Shown: positions 34,418-45,149 of the stretch, piece by piece
Layout: each line of letters begins with the position of its first letter
How positions within the stretch are numbered: the first letter of the stretch is position 1
Assembly: GCA_940337035.1 (NCBI GenBank)
Contig: OW679195.1
Location: forward strand, 171,278,015 to 171,342,014
Source: Agriotes lineatus
Taxonomy: Eukaryota > Arthropoda > Insecta > Coleoptera > Elateridae
Reading direction: 5' to 3'
Length of the DNA stretch: 64,000 bases
Notes under the pieces: model-generated
Seen by the model: the letters and a program-made list of their open reading frames with translations, nothing else
The model's database searches: none
Told to the model about the DNA's origin: nothing
Program-made: the position numbers and the translations under genes

Positions 34418-34560
34418 GGTAGTCCCTCATTATCGAATGGCTGAAATGATTACAAACAATTATCGATGGATATATAAACCATATTTTGTCACACTCAAAG
34501 AAATAAAGGTGGACAGAGTTTCAAGAAGGAATGTTTCATAAGATTCAACCACGGACTGCT

Positions 34561-34599
34561 GAATTGTGATACAAACGACTGACGTTTGTCCCACAATTC
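34561..34599. repeat. 39-bp hairpin
   Basis: GAATTGTGATACAAACG pairs with CGTTTGTCCCACAATTC over 17 bp with two mismatches, around a five-base loop. It may be the relic of a small inverted-repeat element. Confidence 0.6.
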
Positions 34600-35489
34600 C
34601 GCAACTGTCCAGTAGACACATTTTAAAAAAAATTGTTTGTAGATTTCAAGCACATTGTTACAGCTATTTGGAATTTTGTTGCTCATATTTTGACATTAGC
34701 CGATCGTTGGGGCACATTCCTAAATCCATGTCTCACCTAAGTTGCCCTAAATGCACTTAATTACTATATGAAGATAACAAGGATGTTAATTAAGATTTTC
34801 GCTACTGTTATCGTGGAATAGCAGTTTTGCGTATGGTCGGGACGAGAGTGCCTTGATGTCGATTTGACTTATTTCTCCTTTAACAGAGTATCATTGTCCC
34901 CTCTCAATCGAAAGTACTTTCGAATAAAACTTTTCTCTTTGTACAATTTTACTAACAATAACTAAATACTTGACACTACTATATTATAGGTTATGTTTCA
35001 TCGTGACGCTCGTACATTGGTGTAGCACAGGTAATTTAACTTCATCATAAATTAAATAAACACGATAACAATTCAGCCTAATTTATTTGTACACCTGAAT
35101 ACCCAGCACTTTCGTTATGTAAATTTTAAAATGTAGGGCATTACAAATAGTTTTCTAATAATGCAATAACATACCTTCTTAAAAAATGTTCTGGAACGTT
35201 TATGGATATGTCAATTGAAAAGTAATTCAAACGTAACAATAATTAATTTACTACTTTGTGTAAAGGAGGAAGATATTTGTGTCTGTACCCTGGTAAATGA
35301 CAAATACGTCAAATTTACATCAAGCCATCCTACTTGGGACTGTTAACTGCGTTTATTCATCGAGTTGTTCGTGCTGTCTCTTGGTTGTGTTAGTCTTCTG
35401 AAAGGAATTTGCGGAGTAACGAGTTCGGTTAGGATAATTACTTATATCTTGATTTTTGACATTTGAAGGTTAGGTATTTGACTTGTACA

Positions 35490-36090
35490 AGTCCAGCTGT
35501 GCCTCTCGTCTCGTAAAGGTGACCCCAACTGACCGCTGATGCTCGTTAAGAGCTAATATGGGTTGCCCACGGCAATTTATGCGTACTATTTTGAAGTTGT
35601 CATAGCTCATCCGACGTCTCTGTTGAGATTAGAAGTATTGTTTAGCTGCTTCGTGAGACTATGCATTTGGTTGGTGCACGATTTAACGCAGTTTCATAGT
35701 AACTTCCAGTTGCGATCAGGAATTTTAGTGTCATTGCGTCACATTGTGGTGGTATTAACCTATTTTTGTTTCCGTCGCTTAGGGATAGATAAAAACGATT
35801 TGAGCAAAAAGTGGCAAATTAATTGTCGATTTTTGCTGGGACTTCCTTTCCAACACAAATTAATTACGGAATTTTCGATGTTTACTTGTGATAGTTTGTG
35901 GTGGAGGTAAATTAATCCAGCGATGTTTGATAAGCCGTGAATATCCATGTTGGCAACTTTATGATACAATTTCGTCCTATTCTTTAGGTATTTATTGAGT
36001 CAACACTTCCGGATTATGCTGCGTAGAGCTGGAGAAAGCACGTTAAAGCTGTTTTTCATATCCAGTAAGCTTTTTAAATGAAGGACACGC
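35490..36090 (-). pseudogene. possible decayed reverse-transcriptase fragment
   Basis: The minus strand gives LLDMKNSFNVLSPALRSIIR, a stop, LNKYLKNRTKLYHKV and LHHKLSQVNIENSV. The order (LD-x-x-x-F near the start, a YLKNR-type segment, then a short-spaced Y/H block) is reminiscent of R1/Jockey-type RT. The diagnostic LPQG and DD motifs are not clear, so this is tentative. Confidence 0.28.
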
Positions 36091-36099
36091 CTGTGCGCT

Positions 36100-37500
36100 A
36101 ATGATGCCTTTAATAAAGGGATTTTTATTGATGGTTTTTATTTGTTTTTTCTACGTATGGTATTTGGTCTTTTTGACACCTTCTTTGTATCTAGTGATCA
36201 TGGTCGTCTAGATTTGAGCGTTTAACTCTGGACTCGGCTTGCTAGATTTGGAACTGGTTGCCAGATAGGAGTTTTCATTTGCGACTTTGGGGTCTCTTGA
36301 CTTCCTTATCGCAGTACGCCTGCATTTCAAGATAATCCACTTATTTATACTCAAATGAAAAATTTTGCAATTGAAAAAATATAGTGACGTGAAGGGTACA
36401 TTTTTGAGAGCTCACCTTTGAAATTTAATCTTACTTGCAAGTTCTGATACTCAATAATATTGGAGTGTTAGCCAATTAAAATGTTGTGAATGGAAGGTTA
36501 TTTAAATTAGTGGCGCATGTATTTAGTTTTATTCAGTTTGGTGTTAACCCACTCCCTTCTGCCGGCGTTTACGTCACGTGACCATTTTTTGATATTCACA
36601 ATTCGCTATCTGGCTTGCTTTGAAGACTGTATGATTATTGGTACAGCTTGGTGCTATTGATTGTTACATACAATTAAAGAAAAATATGATTAATCAAAAA
36701 TGTATTTCTTGTCAATGGGGACGGGGCCTGTAAAACAGGAAATACAGGTATACAGGCCAAAAAGGTTCTACTTTTGGAAACAAAGAACTTCTATAGCATC
36801 ATAGATTTTATGTAACATCAATTATTGTAAGTAAAATTATACAATTTTTAGCTGTGATTGATTATCCGAGGAATTTATAACATGCAAGAATATGAAGAAC
36901 ACAGATTGTTGAAAAATCTTAGGAATTTATGACGTGTAGAGATAAAACATTTATTACATATTAAAAATTTATTACATCACATTAATTAATTAGTAATTTG
37001 CGTGTAAGTGTTTGTTTTATTGATACCCATTCAATTACGTCATTTTTCATACGCAATATATGCCTATAGGTGTATTACTGAATCACGTGCGCGATCGTTA
37101 GTGGAATTAAATGAACTATAAACTATATACATACCATTTTCTCAACCAACGACGCAATCTCAACCACGTGTGAAAGGTGGGGTGAACTGTAGGTAATAGC
37201 CCAACAACAACCACGCTTAAACAGATCTACAGCGGTTCTCAAAAGTTTGGACTAGACCTAATGTGATTTTTTCCATGGCAATTATATTTTCATAGCTCTC
37301 TGCCGACTGTTGCTCTCGCTTAGTCAACTTGTTAACACGTTTACGTCTTTTATTATGTTAAATAATCCGTAAACAGAAAGTAATGCATTCTACAGACTAA
37401 AATTGCGACTTCAAAATATACTAAGGGTGACATGATGAGGAAGACGTTTCCTCATCTACTTTATGATATGTTAACGCGATATAAACTCTCCTTTTTGTAT
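36100..37500. other. AT-rich DNA, no gene recognised
   Basis: A TTAACCC at 36543 recalls a piggyBac end, but no partner end was found. Confidence 0.45.
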
Positions 37501-37519
37501 TTCTTCTTTCTGTTTTCCC

Positions 37520-39430
37520 ATTTATGCCGTAAGGCGTTGGGGTCTTTTACAATTGTCTCCCTGTCTTGCCAGTACCCTAACATACTCGATGTTCTTTCTT
37601 CCCCTTTTTCATGTTTTCATGATGTTCTCTTCCCACTTGACTCGGGGTCTCCTGTTCCTGCCTTATCTTCTGCTCCATAGATTTGATTGGGATATTAGTC
37701 GAGATCTATGTAGATCAGACGTCCATACCATTGCAGTTGCTTTGTTTTTCATTTTTATTCAATACAGGTGCTGTTATAGTTCGTCTGTTACAGTTCTTCC
37801 TGATTTCTCGTCTAGTTCTTCTCGTTAGTTTTCTTAAATATTTTATTTTCGACCGCGTGATTTTTCATGGGTGTTTGTTATGGCCCAGGATACTGGTAAC
37901 GTAGGGACGTATATGTTTTGTGCCATTTTTGATCTGGTGTTGAGCTTTCTCTTTCTATTACGGTGTTGTTTATTTGACAATAAACCATGTTTGTTTTCAT
38001 TATTCGTTTCCTCATTTGTTCTTCTGTTTCCTGGCCATATTTACTATAGCACTATTTACTATTCGTATTTTCTCACATATTCTAGTTCTTTTCCATTCGT
38101 TATAAAGGGTGCAGGTATTGCGCTTTCTTCTCTTCAAACATTTATAGAATTTTAGTTTTTTCGATGTTCATTGTCATCGTCTCTTCCTCTAGATGTTTAT
38201 ATTGCATTAGACTTTTCTAGTACTTTACTCCACTATAAGTTCATATGTCTCAGCATATACGAATATAACATCTTGAATCTTCCCTATCATTGTCCGAAAA
38301 CACCCAATCATTCTCAGATAGTACCCGATTATCCCGAACAGTTTTTGATAGTACTTGATTATTGTCCGACTGTTCTCATTGTCTGACCGTTCTCGATTAT
38401 TCTCAAACGTATTGCAATCATTTTCCGACGTTTTCTGATTATTCCCTGATGGTCAATGGTCATCCGGTCATTCGTTTAGCTTATGGTATTAGAGTTTTGT
38501 ATTCCATACTTCTTCTTTACGTTTTTTAAATGCTCTCCATTTATCTACACTAGAAACAGCAATGAGCTCAGACTGTCGTCTTATTTGGTCACCCTATCTG
38601 CCTTAAAATTTTGTGGTAATTACCCGTTAAGTCTGGCAGTTCCTATAGCTCTTCTATATATTTTTTTAATTACAGGTAGACGTTTGATACTACTTTCTAT
38701 GTGTTCCAGCACTTTCCATATAAAGTTTGGGGGTACTTGGTTGAATGTTGCATTGAGATTAATGAAATCCAAGAAAATATATCTACTTTTACCTACCATT
38801 TTCGATTATAGTTCTTAATGTATATACTTGGTCTTGTGTTCCCTTTTCTGTTCGAAAGGCAGCCTGTTTTTCTTATAATTTGTGTTCTATTTGATTTCGT
38901 AATCATTTTTCTGTTATTTTACATTACATTTTAGATGTGACGATGTCACGCGTATTGTACTATGTTATTTCTCTCCTATTTCTTCTATATTTGTTCAGTT
39001 TTCCAGGCTTGTTAAAATATTTTTCTACGCTGTTTATCGATCATTTCTCCTCTTTTATGTAACAAACGACTTCCGGAATTGGACCGTGTCATTATTAAGG
39101 TCGAAGAACTGTCTCATCTTTTCTTTAGGAGTTCTAGGGCGATGCCTTCATCTCTCCTAGCTTTTCCGTTACGCGTGGTTCTCAGGGCTTCTTGTACTTC
39201 CTTAGTTGTCGTACAGTTGTTGCCTTTATCATTGTTTCCAATTTCGAGTTATTGGGCCTACCCTTCTAGCTCATTTTCGTCTTCTTTTTCACGTTGATCA
39301 TTGAATTTATTTCCGCAGCGGTTTTCCAGGCTTTTATTACTCTCTCCGTTGTTTACAGTTGTCTCTTCTAATTTTCATGTTTCAAGTTATCTGTTTTGAC
39401 CGGTGTCATTTTATTATATTTGAGAATTGT
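37520..39430 (-). pseudogene. RTE-like ORF2, RT and C-terminal part
   Basis: On the minus strand, from high to low coordinates: TTKEVQEALRTTRNGKA then ALELLKK (about 39230-39110); QAAFRTEKGTQDQVYTLRTI then a YFLDFINLNATFNQVP-like block (about 38870-38740); and PKQIYGAEDKAGTG-like sequence followed by RPRVKWEENIM (about 37680-37600). These are the NGKAPG, AGFRxG, FIDFxKAFD and C-terminal RGRPR-W blocks of RTE/CR1-type reverse transcriptases. Many stops and frameshifts are present. Its upstream part lies across the LTR-like insertion, at 41539-41840. Confidence 0.75.
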
Positions 39431-40153
39431 TGTTATGGCCAGAGCGCGTCTTTATAAGTTTGCAGGTCTTTAAGCACGGTCTACTTAATTTCGGGGTCTG
39501 TGGCGCATAATGTGAATTTAGCGCGGGCCCCTTCGGTTTGCATTTTGTTTTATCAGTGCGTTGAAGCGATAATGGTTTGGCTTGATTCCGAGTTCTTTTC
39601 GTTTTGTGGTGGCAAGCAGTTAGCTTCCTTTGAATTGTCCTGAGTTTATGCGGGCATGTTGGCGTCGTTTGATGAAATTCGCCCTCGCTAATGCTAGCGG
39701 TTTACGCAGCTTCGGCAGTTTCTTGAGAAAGTTTCCTTCTCACGCCGATTTCTGGCGGATCCTGGTTGCGCACTGGTGGCCCATTTGCATGTGGCCCAAA
39801 TTAATTTTGGCCGCAGGTTCGGAGCCCCATTTAACCCTCTTCGCTGTTCACGGGAGGTGTTGCAGTTCGTCATGAGGCCAATCACTTTGAACCTGTTGCG
39901 GCCGTGAATGCACATTCCGAATCCAACTTTCTGTGTGCTATTGGGCTTCAGCTTCCATATTCTGTGCCGGCCTGAGGTGACCATTGGAGTGAGCCTGGGG
40001 GGACTCAACAAAAGAAATCTGAGTAACATGTTTTGTTTTCCCTGCGTTAAATCTAATTAAATACTATGAACAATGATCCGGTGTCTTGAGTACCTCATTT
40101 GTTTTGCTGCAGTTTCTGCCTGGTTCGTCTAACGAACTTCATAGGTTCCCTCA

Positions 40154-41021
40154 GGGTGGCGGTGAACTCGTAACAAAATTTAAGCCTTAGGTTTATCAAC
40201 CGACCAACTGGTAACCGAAAAAAGTCAAGTAATTTTGAATGTACCTTTACGACACCGGTGAACTCGTATCTCGACTACCTGCTGCCTAATTACATGCCAT
40301 TTGCGATTATCGGCAGAAATCTCTGTGCTCTTTGCTTTCACAGGGAATGATGCCGAAAATAATAGCATAATATTTGGATGTGTTAGCAATTTAAAATGTC
40401 TAGCGGATTCAGATAACTATTATATGGACGGCACTTTTAAATATTGTTCTAAATTCTTTTATCAACTTTTTACTGTTCACTGCGTTCGAAATGACCATTA
40501 CATTCCCTTAATTTTTTGTCTACTGCCAAATAAGCATTATTCCAGTTATTGCAAAGTTTTACATAGTACTGTACGTATCCCTTCGAAAATTAACATATCC
40601 CTGCGCCCTTCTTTAATTGTAGTTGATTTTTCTGATTCTTTTTATCATACCCACCCTAATATTAACATCTTTCTTGCTACTCTCGTACATTTTCAAACTT
40701 CCGTTTACATAAAAATTCAAAGTATTACAAATAGACCCATAATTAAAAAGAAAGCTGTGCGTCGAGCAGAAATGTTTGTACAACAAAAACTACACGAATT
40801 AGAGTCGGGTAGTAATAAGTGATCGTGTTTTACAGCTATATAGAGCTTTAAGAAGTATATTCAGTCATGTAGGTAATTCTTAGAAATTCCTGGGTTACCA
40901 GTTGGTCAATCGCTGGTTACGAGATAACCGGTCGCCGAAGGTACCTCGGTTACGAGTTGGCCTATTGTGTGAATTGCTAAATTAAATCCCGGATTAAAAA
41001 GTTACGAGTTGGCCCGTGCCC
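40154..41021 (+). mobile_element. 868-bp mini-MULE
   Basis: Terminal inverted repeats start GGGTGGCGGTGAACTCGTAA (left) and GGGCACGGGCCAACTCGTAA (right, complement). They agree at the GGG start and the shared ACTCGTAAC block. A 7-bp direct repeat TCCCTCA flanks it (40147-40153, 41022-41028). A second inverted pair GACCAACTGGTAACC lies inside (40202-40216, 40893-40907). Part of a MULE transposase is encoded. Removing the element and one copy of the duplication restores homology of the surrounding LTR-like repeat with copies 1 and 3. Confidence 0.8.
40345..40822 (+). pseudogene. MULE transposase with internal deletion
   Basis: The frame contains YYMDGTFKYCSKFFYQLFTV, then HYIPLIFCLLPNKHYSSYCK, the start of a MULE (Mutator-like) transposase catalytic domain with its first Asp in MDGTFK. 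PSLIVVDF follows, the second catalytic Asp region. The protein then jumps straight to FYHTHPNINIFLATLVHFQT and TNRPIIKKKAVRR, which belong near the C-terminus. The segment between, with the remaining catalytic residue and zinc-binding region, is missing. A TGCTTTCACAG at about 40333-40343 could be a splice acceptor opening this exon. Confidence 0.8.
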
Positions 41022-41538
41022 TCCCTCAGCGCCGATTGGTACGAGTAAATTTGCGCATTTAGTGATTTTCATCATCGGAGCTTAATTTGGTCTCCGTTAC
41101 ATTCTTAAATTGTTAGTTGTATTTAATGTACTTTATATGTGTACATTTTTAAGCTGTTGTAATTCGTAACTTACTCACAAGTAGAGTAGGTATATGCGTT
41201 TGGTGCACCTTATTTTTGCATATATATTTATGACCTTATTTTTGAATATTTACTGGCCTGTATGCAATTTAATATGTAATTATTATACTGTGATATGAGT
41301 ACATTGTTACTGCTAGTAGATTATTCTGCTACTTTAGAGTTTACGAATTCTCTGTGATACCTGGATACACTTGTCGTTAGTTAAAAGACTTGTTGGCACC
41401 CGTTTTGGCTTTTTAATTAACGTTTTTAGTACTTCAAGAACTGCACACCGTCTCCACTGAGGTATTCCGGCCGGCAATTCTATCCACGTAGTCATTACAT
41501 TTTTGAGAAGTTTACCCGACGATTCAAATAAGGTATCA

Positions 41539-41840
41539 TGGTTTTTGATTTCTGTGCATTTCTCTTCTACCTTTCGACCAAATCTCTCCCAACAGCTATC
41601 CCTGGCTTACTTGGCTGCTGTCCTTGCTTAGTTTCTTTTGTGTATACAGCCTCTTCTCTATTGGTACTTTCTTAATTTGACCCATGCATCCCCCTTTTTT
41701 TATTGTATATTGTATGTGTTTTGTTTTACTACTTTTGTTCCACACGTGCAGTAGAGCTTCTTTAAATGTATGCCACTTTTCTTCAGTACTGCTGTAAGTT
41801 TATTTTCATATTCTTTCCTTGTTTGTAAACGTTCCAGCCT
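41539..41840 (-). pseudogene. RTE-like ORF2, endonuclease-RT linker part
   Basis: The minus strand reads KWHTFKEALLHVWNKSS and then a Lys-rich stretch with YTKETKQGQ-like sequence. This resembles the EEWxxLKxALLxA segment between endonuclease and RT in RTE/CR1-type proteins. It is the piece expected just upstream of the RT region that resumes at 39430, so the LTR-like repeat at 39431-41538 split a single older element. Confidence 0.6.
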
Positions 41841-41849
41841 CGTAACCTT

Positions 41850-43820
41850 AGTGCTGATGTATTTTCGTGAGACGCTTTACATACACTGATACAAAATGGC
41901 AATGAAACAATTGATAAATTTCGATTGAGTGATAATAAAGAACGATATCATGATATTTCAATTGCCAAGGACATTTATCTTCCCTAAGCATGGCAGCGGT
42001 CAAACAGTATTCACAGAAAATTGAAAATACCATGTGCTTCAAGAAATCTATAGTCAGAAGCTGGTATTCGAAGATACTTAGAAGTTATTAGCCACTGCAG
42101 CAAGTATTGCATGTAGTATAGTTTTATGTAAAAATAATATATTTATATTAGAATAAATAGATCGTATGCTAATCCTGTCAATGACGCGCTAAATATTAGC
42201 ATACCATGTGTTTTATGCTTTTGAAAAATCAAAGATATAACGTGGATTTTTTGAAATTCAACAGCGCCAGCGGTCAGATATTTGCAATCATCTTAATTCC
42301 TTGTGCTATGGAGTTTGTTTAAAAGTATGTTTCATACTTACTTATATTTTTCAAATAATAAAATATATTTATCGAGAACGTTTAGTAATACTTCCTTAAG
42401 CAAGTAAGCTAGCTGTAAGAATATGTCCCCCATAGTTTCCTTATGAGTTGTATGTAGTGTAGAGTTTAATTGGTAGTTACTGTTGGAAAGTCTTAGCCCT
42501 GCCATTATTTTGTAGGGCTTAACCGACGTAACACTTAGCGTCTTAGACACCTGGCACTCTGGACGTTTAGGCTTGTCCATCTAATAAACAAGAATTGGGA
42601 CAAAATTGCCTCTTTGAGAACTAGTACACGTGACTGAGTAAATAAATAAAGAAAATTATTAAACCTTGCTGCTTTATGTTCGCCCTTCTCCGCCTATCAC
42701 TTATGAAACCGTTTTGGAAATTTGATTTACTTATAATGATACCTCTGTCTGTGTAAGAAGTAGTAATTGGTTAATAATAAATAACTCTATTAAATATTCA
42801 AATAATCGCCTCGTTCGTAGGTTCTGAACAGTAGGTAAATCAGCTATTCATAATTAATAGCTTTTATAGTTACGTTAGTGTTTTCAAGATACTTGTTCTC
42901 GGACGGAACTGGAAAAATTTAAGGAATTTTTTAATTATGAGTTGCTGCAGTGGCTGTAATTCCAAATGTATAATTATAAACATCCATTCACTTCTGTAAA
43001 CGGTCATTTTAATGTCTTAGATTTACACACGTAACTTTTTGGAACGTCCATAATAAAATGCTGCCCAAATCAGTTGATGAGATGCTTGGAATTAACTTTC
43101 CTCGGGATTTATTAGCGATTATGGCGCTCACATTCAAACGAATGTGCTCGCATTATCTTTAATATTTTCGACCTTGTTGGTTTTACGATGTCGTGGGTTT
43201 TATGGGCTGCACTTAATGGATGAATATTCATGGAGAATCAATAGCTGCTTATATAAAAGTAAAAGTTCCTCGCCGATTTCAGGGTTTATACGTATGTAGG
43301 TATGAATATATCTCATTGCATAATTCGCACTCTGAGGCGCACGTATCTAAGTTTATAAACTTCCAGGCGTTTTTCTAGGAAATGTAGTAGCTACATTATT
43401 GAATTTCGTATTTAATATTAAAATGACTTAAATATATTTTCACATAGTTGGAGGTTATAGAGCGTTGTTCATCAACAATTAATTAAAATGTATTATCAAC
43501 AAAAGTAAAATAGAGGACACAACCAACCAATGGAGAGAACAAGCTGAGGCCCCTATACGTATAAGAGTAAATAATAATGGTCCTGTCACGGTTTCGTACG
43601 AGTAGTAGGTTCCCCATATTGTACAAAATGTCTATTTTTGCATTTATGTGATTCTTGGCTATTTGAAAAACGTACAACAGAATCATGCTTAAGGCATAAC
43701 TTGTCAGAAAATTCCTGTGATTGTTCACTACACTATTTTATATTCGTTGCCTTTACTTCTTCGCTTGAATTGAATTTTTTCAACAGTCCTATCAGCCAAT
43801 AGTAATGAGAAAACAATTCA
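41850..43820. other. AT-rich DNA, no gene recognised
   Basis: Nothing was recognised on either strand. Confidence 0.5.
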
Positions 43821-43827
43821 AATCGAC

Positions 43828-43893
43828 CAATAGCATCAAAATTGCACTGACTATTTGCTAGTAGCATCAAAATATTACACTGACTATTTGCTA
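43828..43893 (+). repeat. about 32-bp tandem duplication
   Basis: TAGCATCAAAAT...CACTGACTATTTGCTAG occurs twice in succession with small differences. Confidence 0.8.
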
Positions 43894-43899
43894 GTAGCT

Positions 43900-44061
43900 G
43901 ATTACAGGGACTATTTTTTTACAAACCATTCAAATCGTTCTTCTGCTGTAACACAACTAGCTAAAAGTGGAGTAGGTGAGCAGCAGTTGTTAAAAATAAC
44001 AGGACACTCATCTGGAAGCTCCATCAAACCCTATCTACAACTTGGACTGTTTAAAAAATAA
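43900..44061 (+). pseudogene. tyrosine recombinase C-terminal fragment (Crypton/DIRS-like)
   Basis: The frame gives YFFTNHSNRSSAVTQLAKSG, VGEQQLLKITGHSSGSS and IKPYLQL. The NHS-x-R-x(n)-LAxSG, K-x-x-GH-x-S and final Y-L pattern matches the last part of tyrosine recombinases in Crypton and DIRS-type insect elements. It supplies the second Arg, the His of the GH motif and the nucleophile Tyr. Nothing upstream is recognisable. A strong palindrome begins 37 bp after the stop. Confidence 0.6.
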
Positions 44062-44097
44062 TCACGCCGAATTATATTCGTGGTAATAATTTTTTTT

Positions 44098-44201
44098 ATA
44101 ATTTTAACTAGATTAGCACTCATCTTTGTTGCTATTAAGAAATCGTCCACTCGTGAGATTTCTTAATAGCAACAAAGATTCGTGAATCTAGTTATAATTA
44201 T
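44098..44201. repeat. 104-bp palindrome
   Basis: Two arms of about 46 bp, nearly identical when inverted, enclose a 12-base loop. The inner 24 bp (CTTTGTTGCTATTAAGAAATC and beyond) pair perfectly. It immediately follows the tyrosine-recombinase fragment. Confidence 0.85.
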
Positions 44202-44844
44202 CACCAGTTATGTAATTACTGTTGATAATTTTCTAAAAAATTTCTCAAAGGGATATATGCAATTTATGAAAATCAAAGCAATTCCCAATGCATTCTGTCG
44301 AAAATTGTTTGCTATATGAGGACATGATGAATAATTCAAAATCCTTGGCTTGAACATATTTCCTGTGGCGTACAGCGAAGACGGGATGCGGTTCTTATAT
44401 TTCTGTTAATAGTAAAAGGTATTCAAAATTACCAGGGGACGCCAAAACGTTTTTATATAACCAATAAATCCATAAGTTTGTCAGAACTTTAAAACTCACT
44501 AAGGTACCATATGTAACCCACCCGCTACGACCTGAAACACACTTCAAAATGAAACAGTACCTCAACCAAACGCGGCGGCGCACCCTATTGTTGTCACCAA
44601 TTGCATGGGTTCCATTTTAACTAGCGCTAAATTATAAATAAGTAGCAAACAAGTGCAATATGTGATATGTACTGCAAGCAAGCAAATCGTAGCATGCCAA
44701 ATTACAATTTTTACGCACGAAAGCAACCAAAGTATTGTGCTAATTACAGATTTTCTGTGATGTTGCAGGCAATCAACTTACTGCATGCCACCACATACGT
44801 AAGAGTTAAAAGTGTTTCAATAAATGTACCAGTGATTTCTGGCT

Positions 44845-45143
44845 AACATGAAGGTGATGCCAAAGAAATCGGTAGCTTCAAGTTTACAGAGCAGGAACAA
44901 TTACGCAAATTCGTTTTACCTTGCTCGACACGAGATCGCGTGTTAATACTCCCAAAATCGCAAGGCGGCGTTATAAAGCAAGATGCAGTAGACAATTGCA
45001 ATCTCGAAGAAACCGAAGCTGAGCCGCAAACACGGAAACGCAACAAACGGAAAAACTCAGCAATGGTTACATATTCGGCTACCAAATTAGTAGCACATAC
45101 TAGCTGCTCATACTTTAACGACTCCAAGTCGGCTTTGAAATGA
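44845..45143 (+). other. unrecognised open frame of about 99 codons
   Basis: The frame is open from after a stop at 44842 to TGA at 45143, with no good Met at the start. It contains FKFTEQEQLRKFVLPCSTRD, a run of acidic residues and a basic RKRNKRKN patch that could be a nuclear-localisation signal. Composition looks coding-like, but I could not assign a family. It may be an exon or element debris. Confidence 0.25.
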
Positions 45144-45149
45144 ACGAAA

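Larger units (their letters stand above)
33420..35480. other. AT-rich DNA, no gene recognised
   Basis: Only a GAA-rich microsatellite (34381-34417) and a palindrome (34561-34599) stand out. Confidence 0.5.
39431..41538 (+). repeat. LTR-like repeat, copy 2 (interrupted)
   Basis: It starts TGTTATGGCCAGAGCG, aligning with TGTTACGTTTAGAACG of copy 1 (15036), and stays co-linear. Its right end, ...CCGACGATTC...GGTATCA, matches the end of copy 3. Without the 868-bp mini-MULE and its duplication it is about 1.23 kb, close to full length. Flanking tetranucleotides TTGT (39427-39430) and TGGT (41539-41542) differ at one base. It interrupts an RTE-like element. Confidence 0.75.

Noticed and set aside
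36543..36570. TTAACCC as a piggyBac end.
   Set aside because: No inverted partner with GGGTTAA and no transposase nearby.
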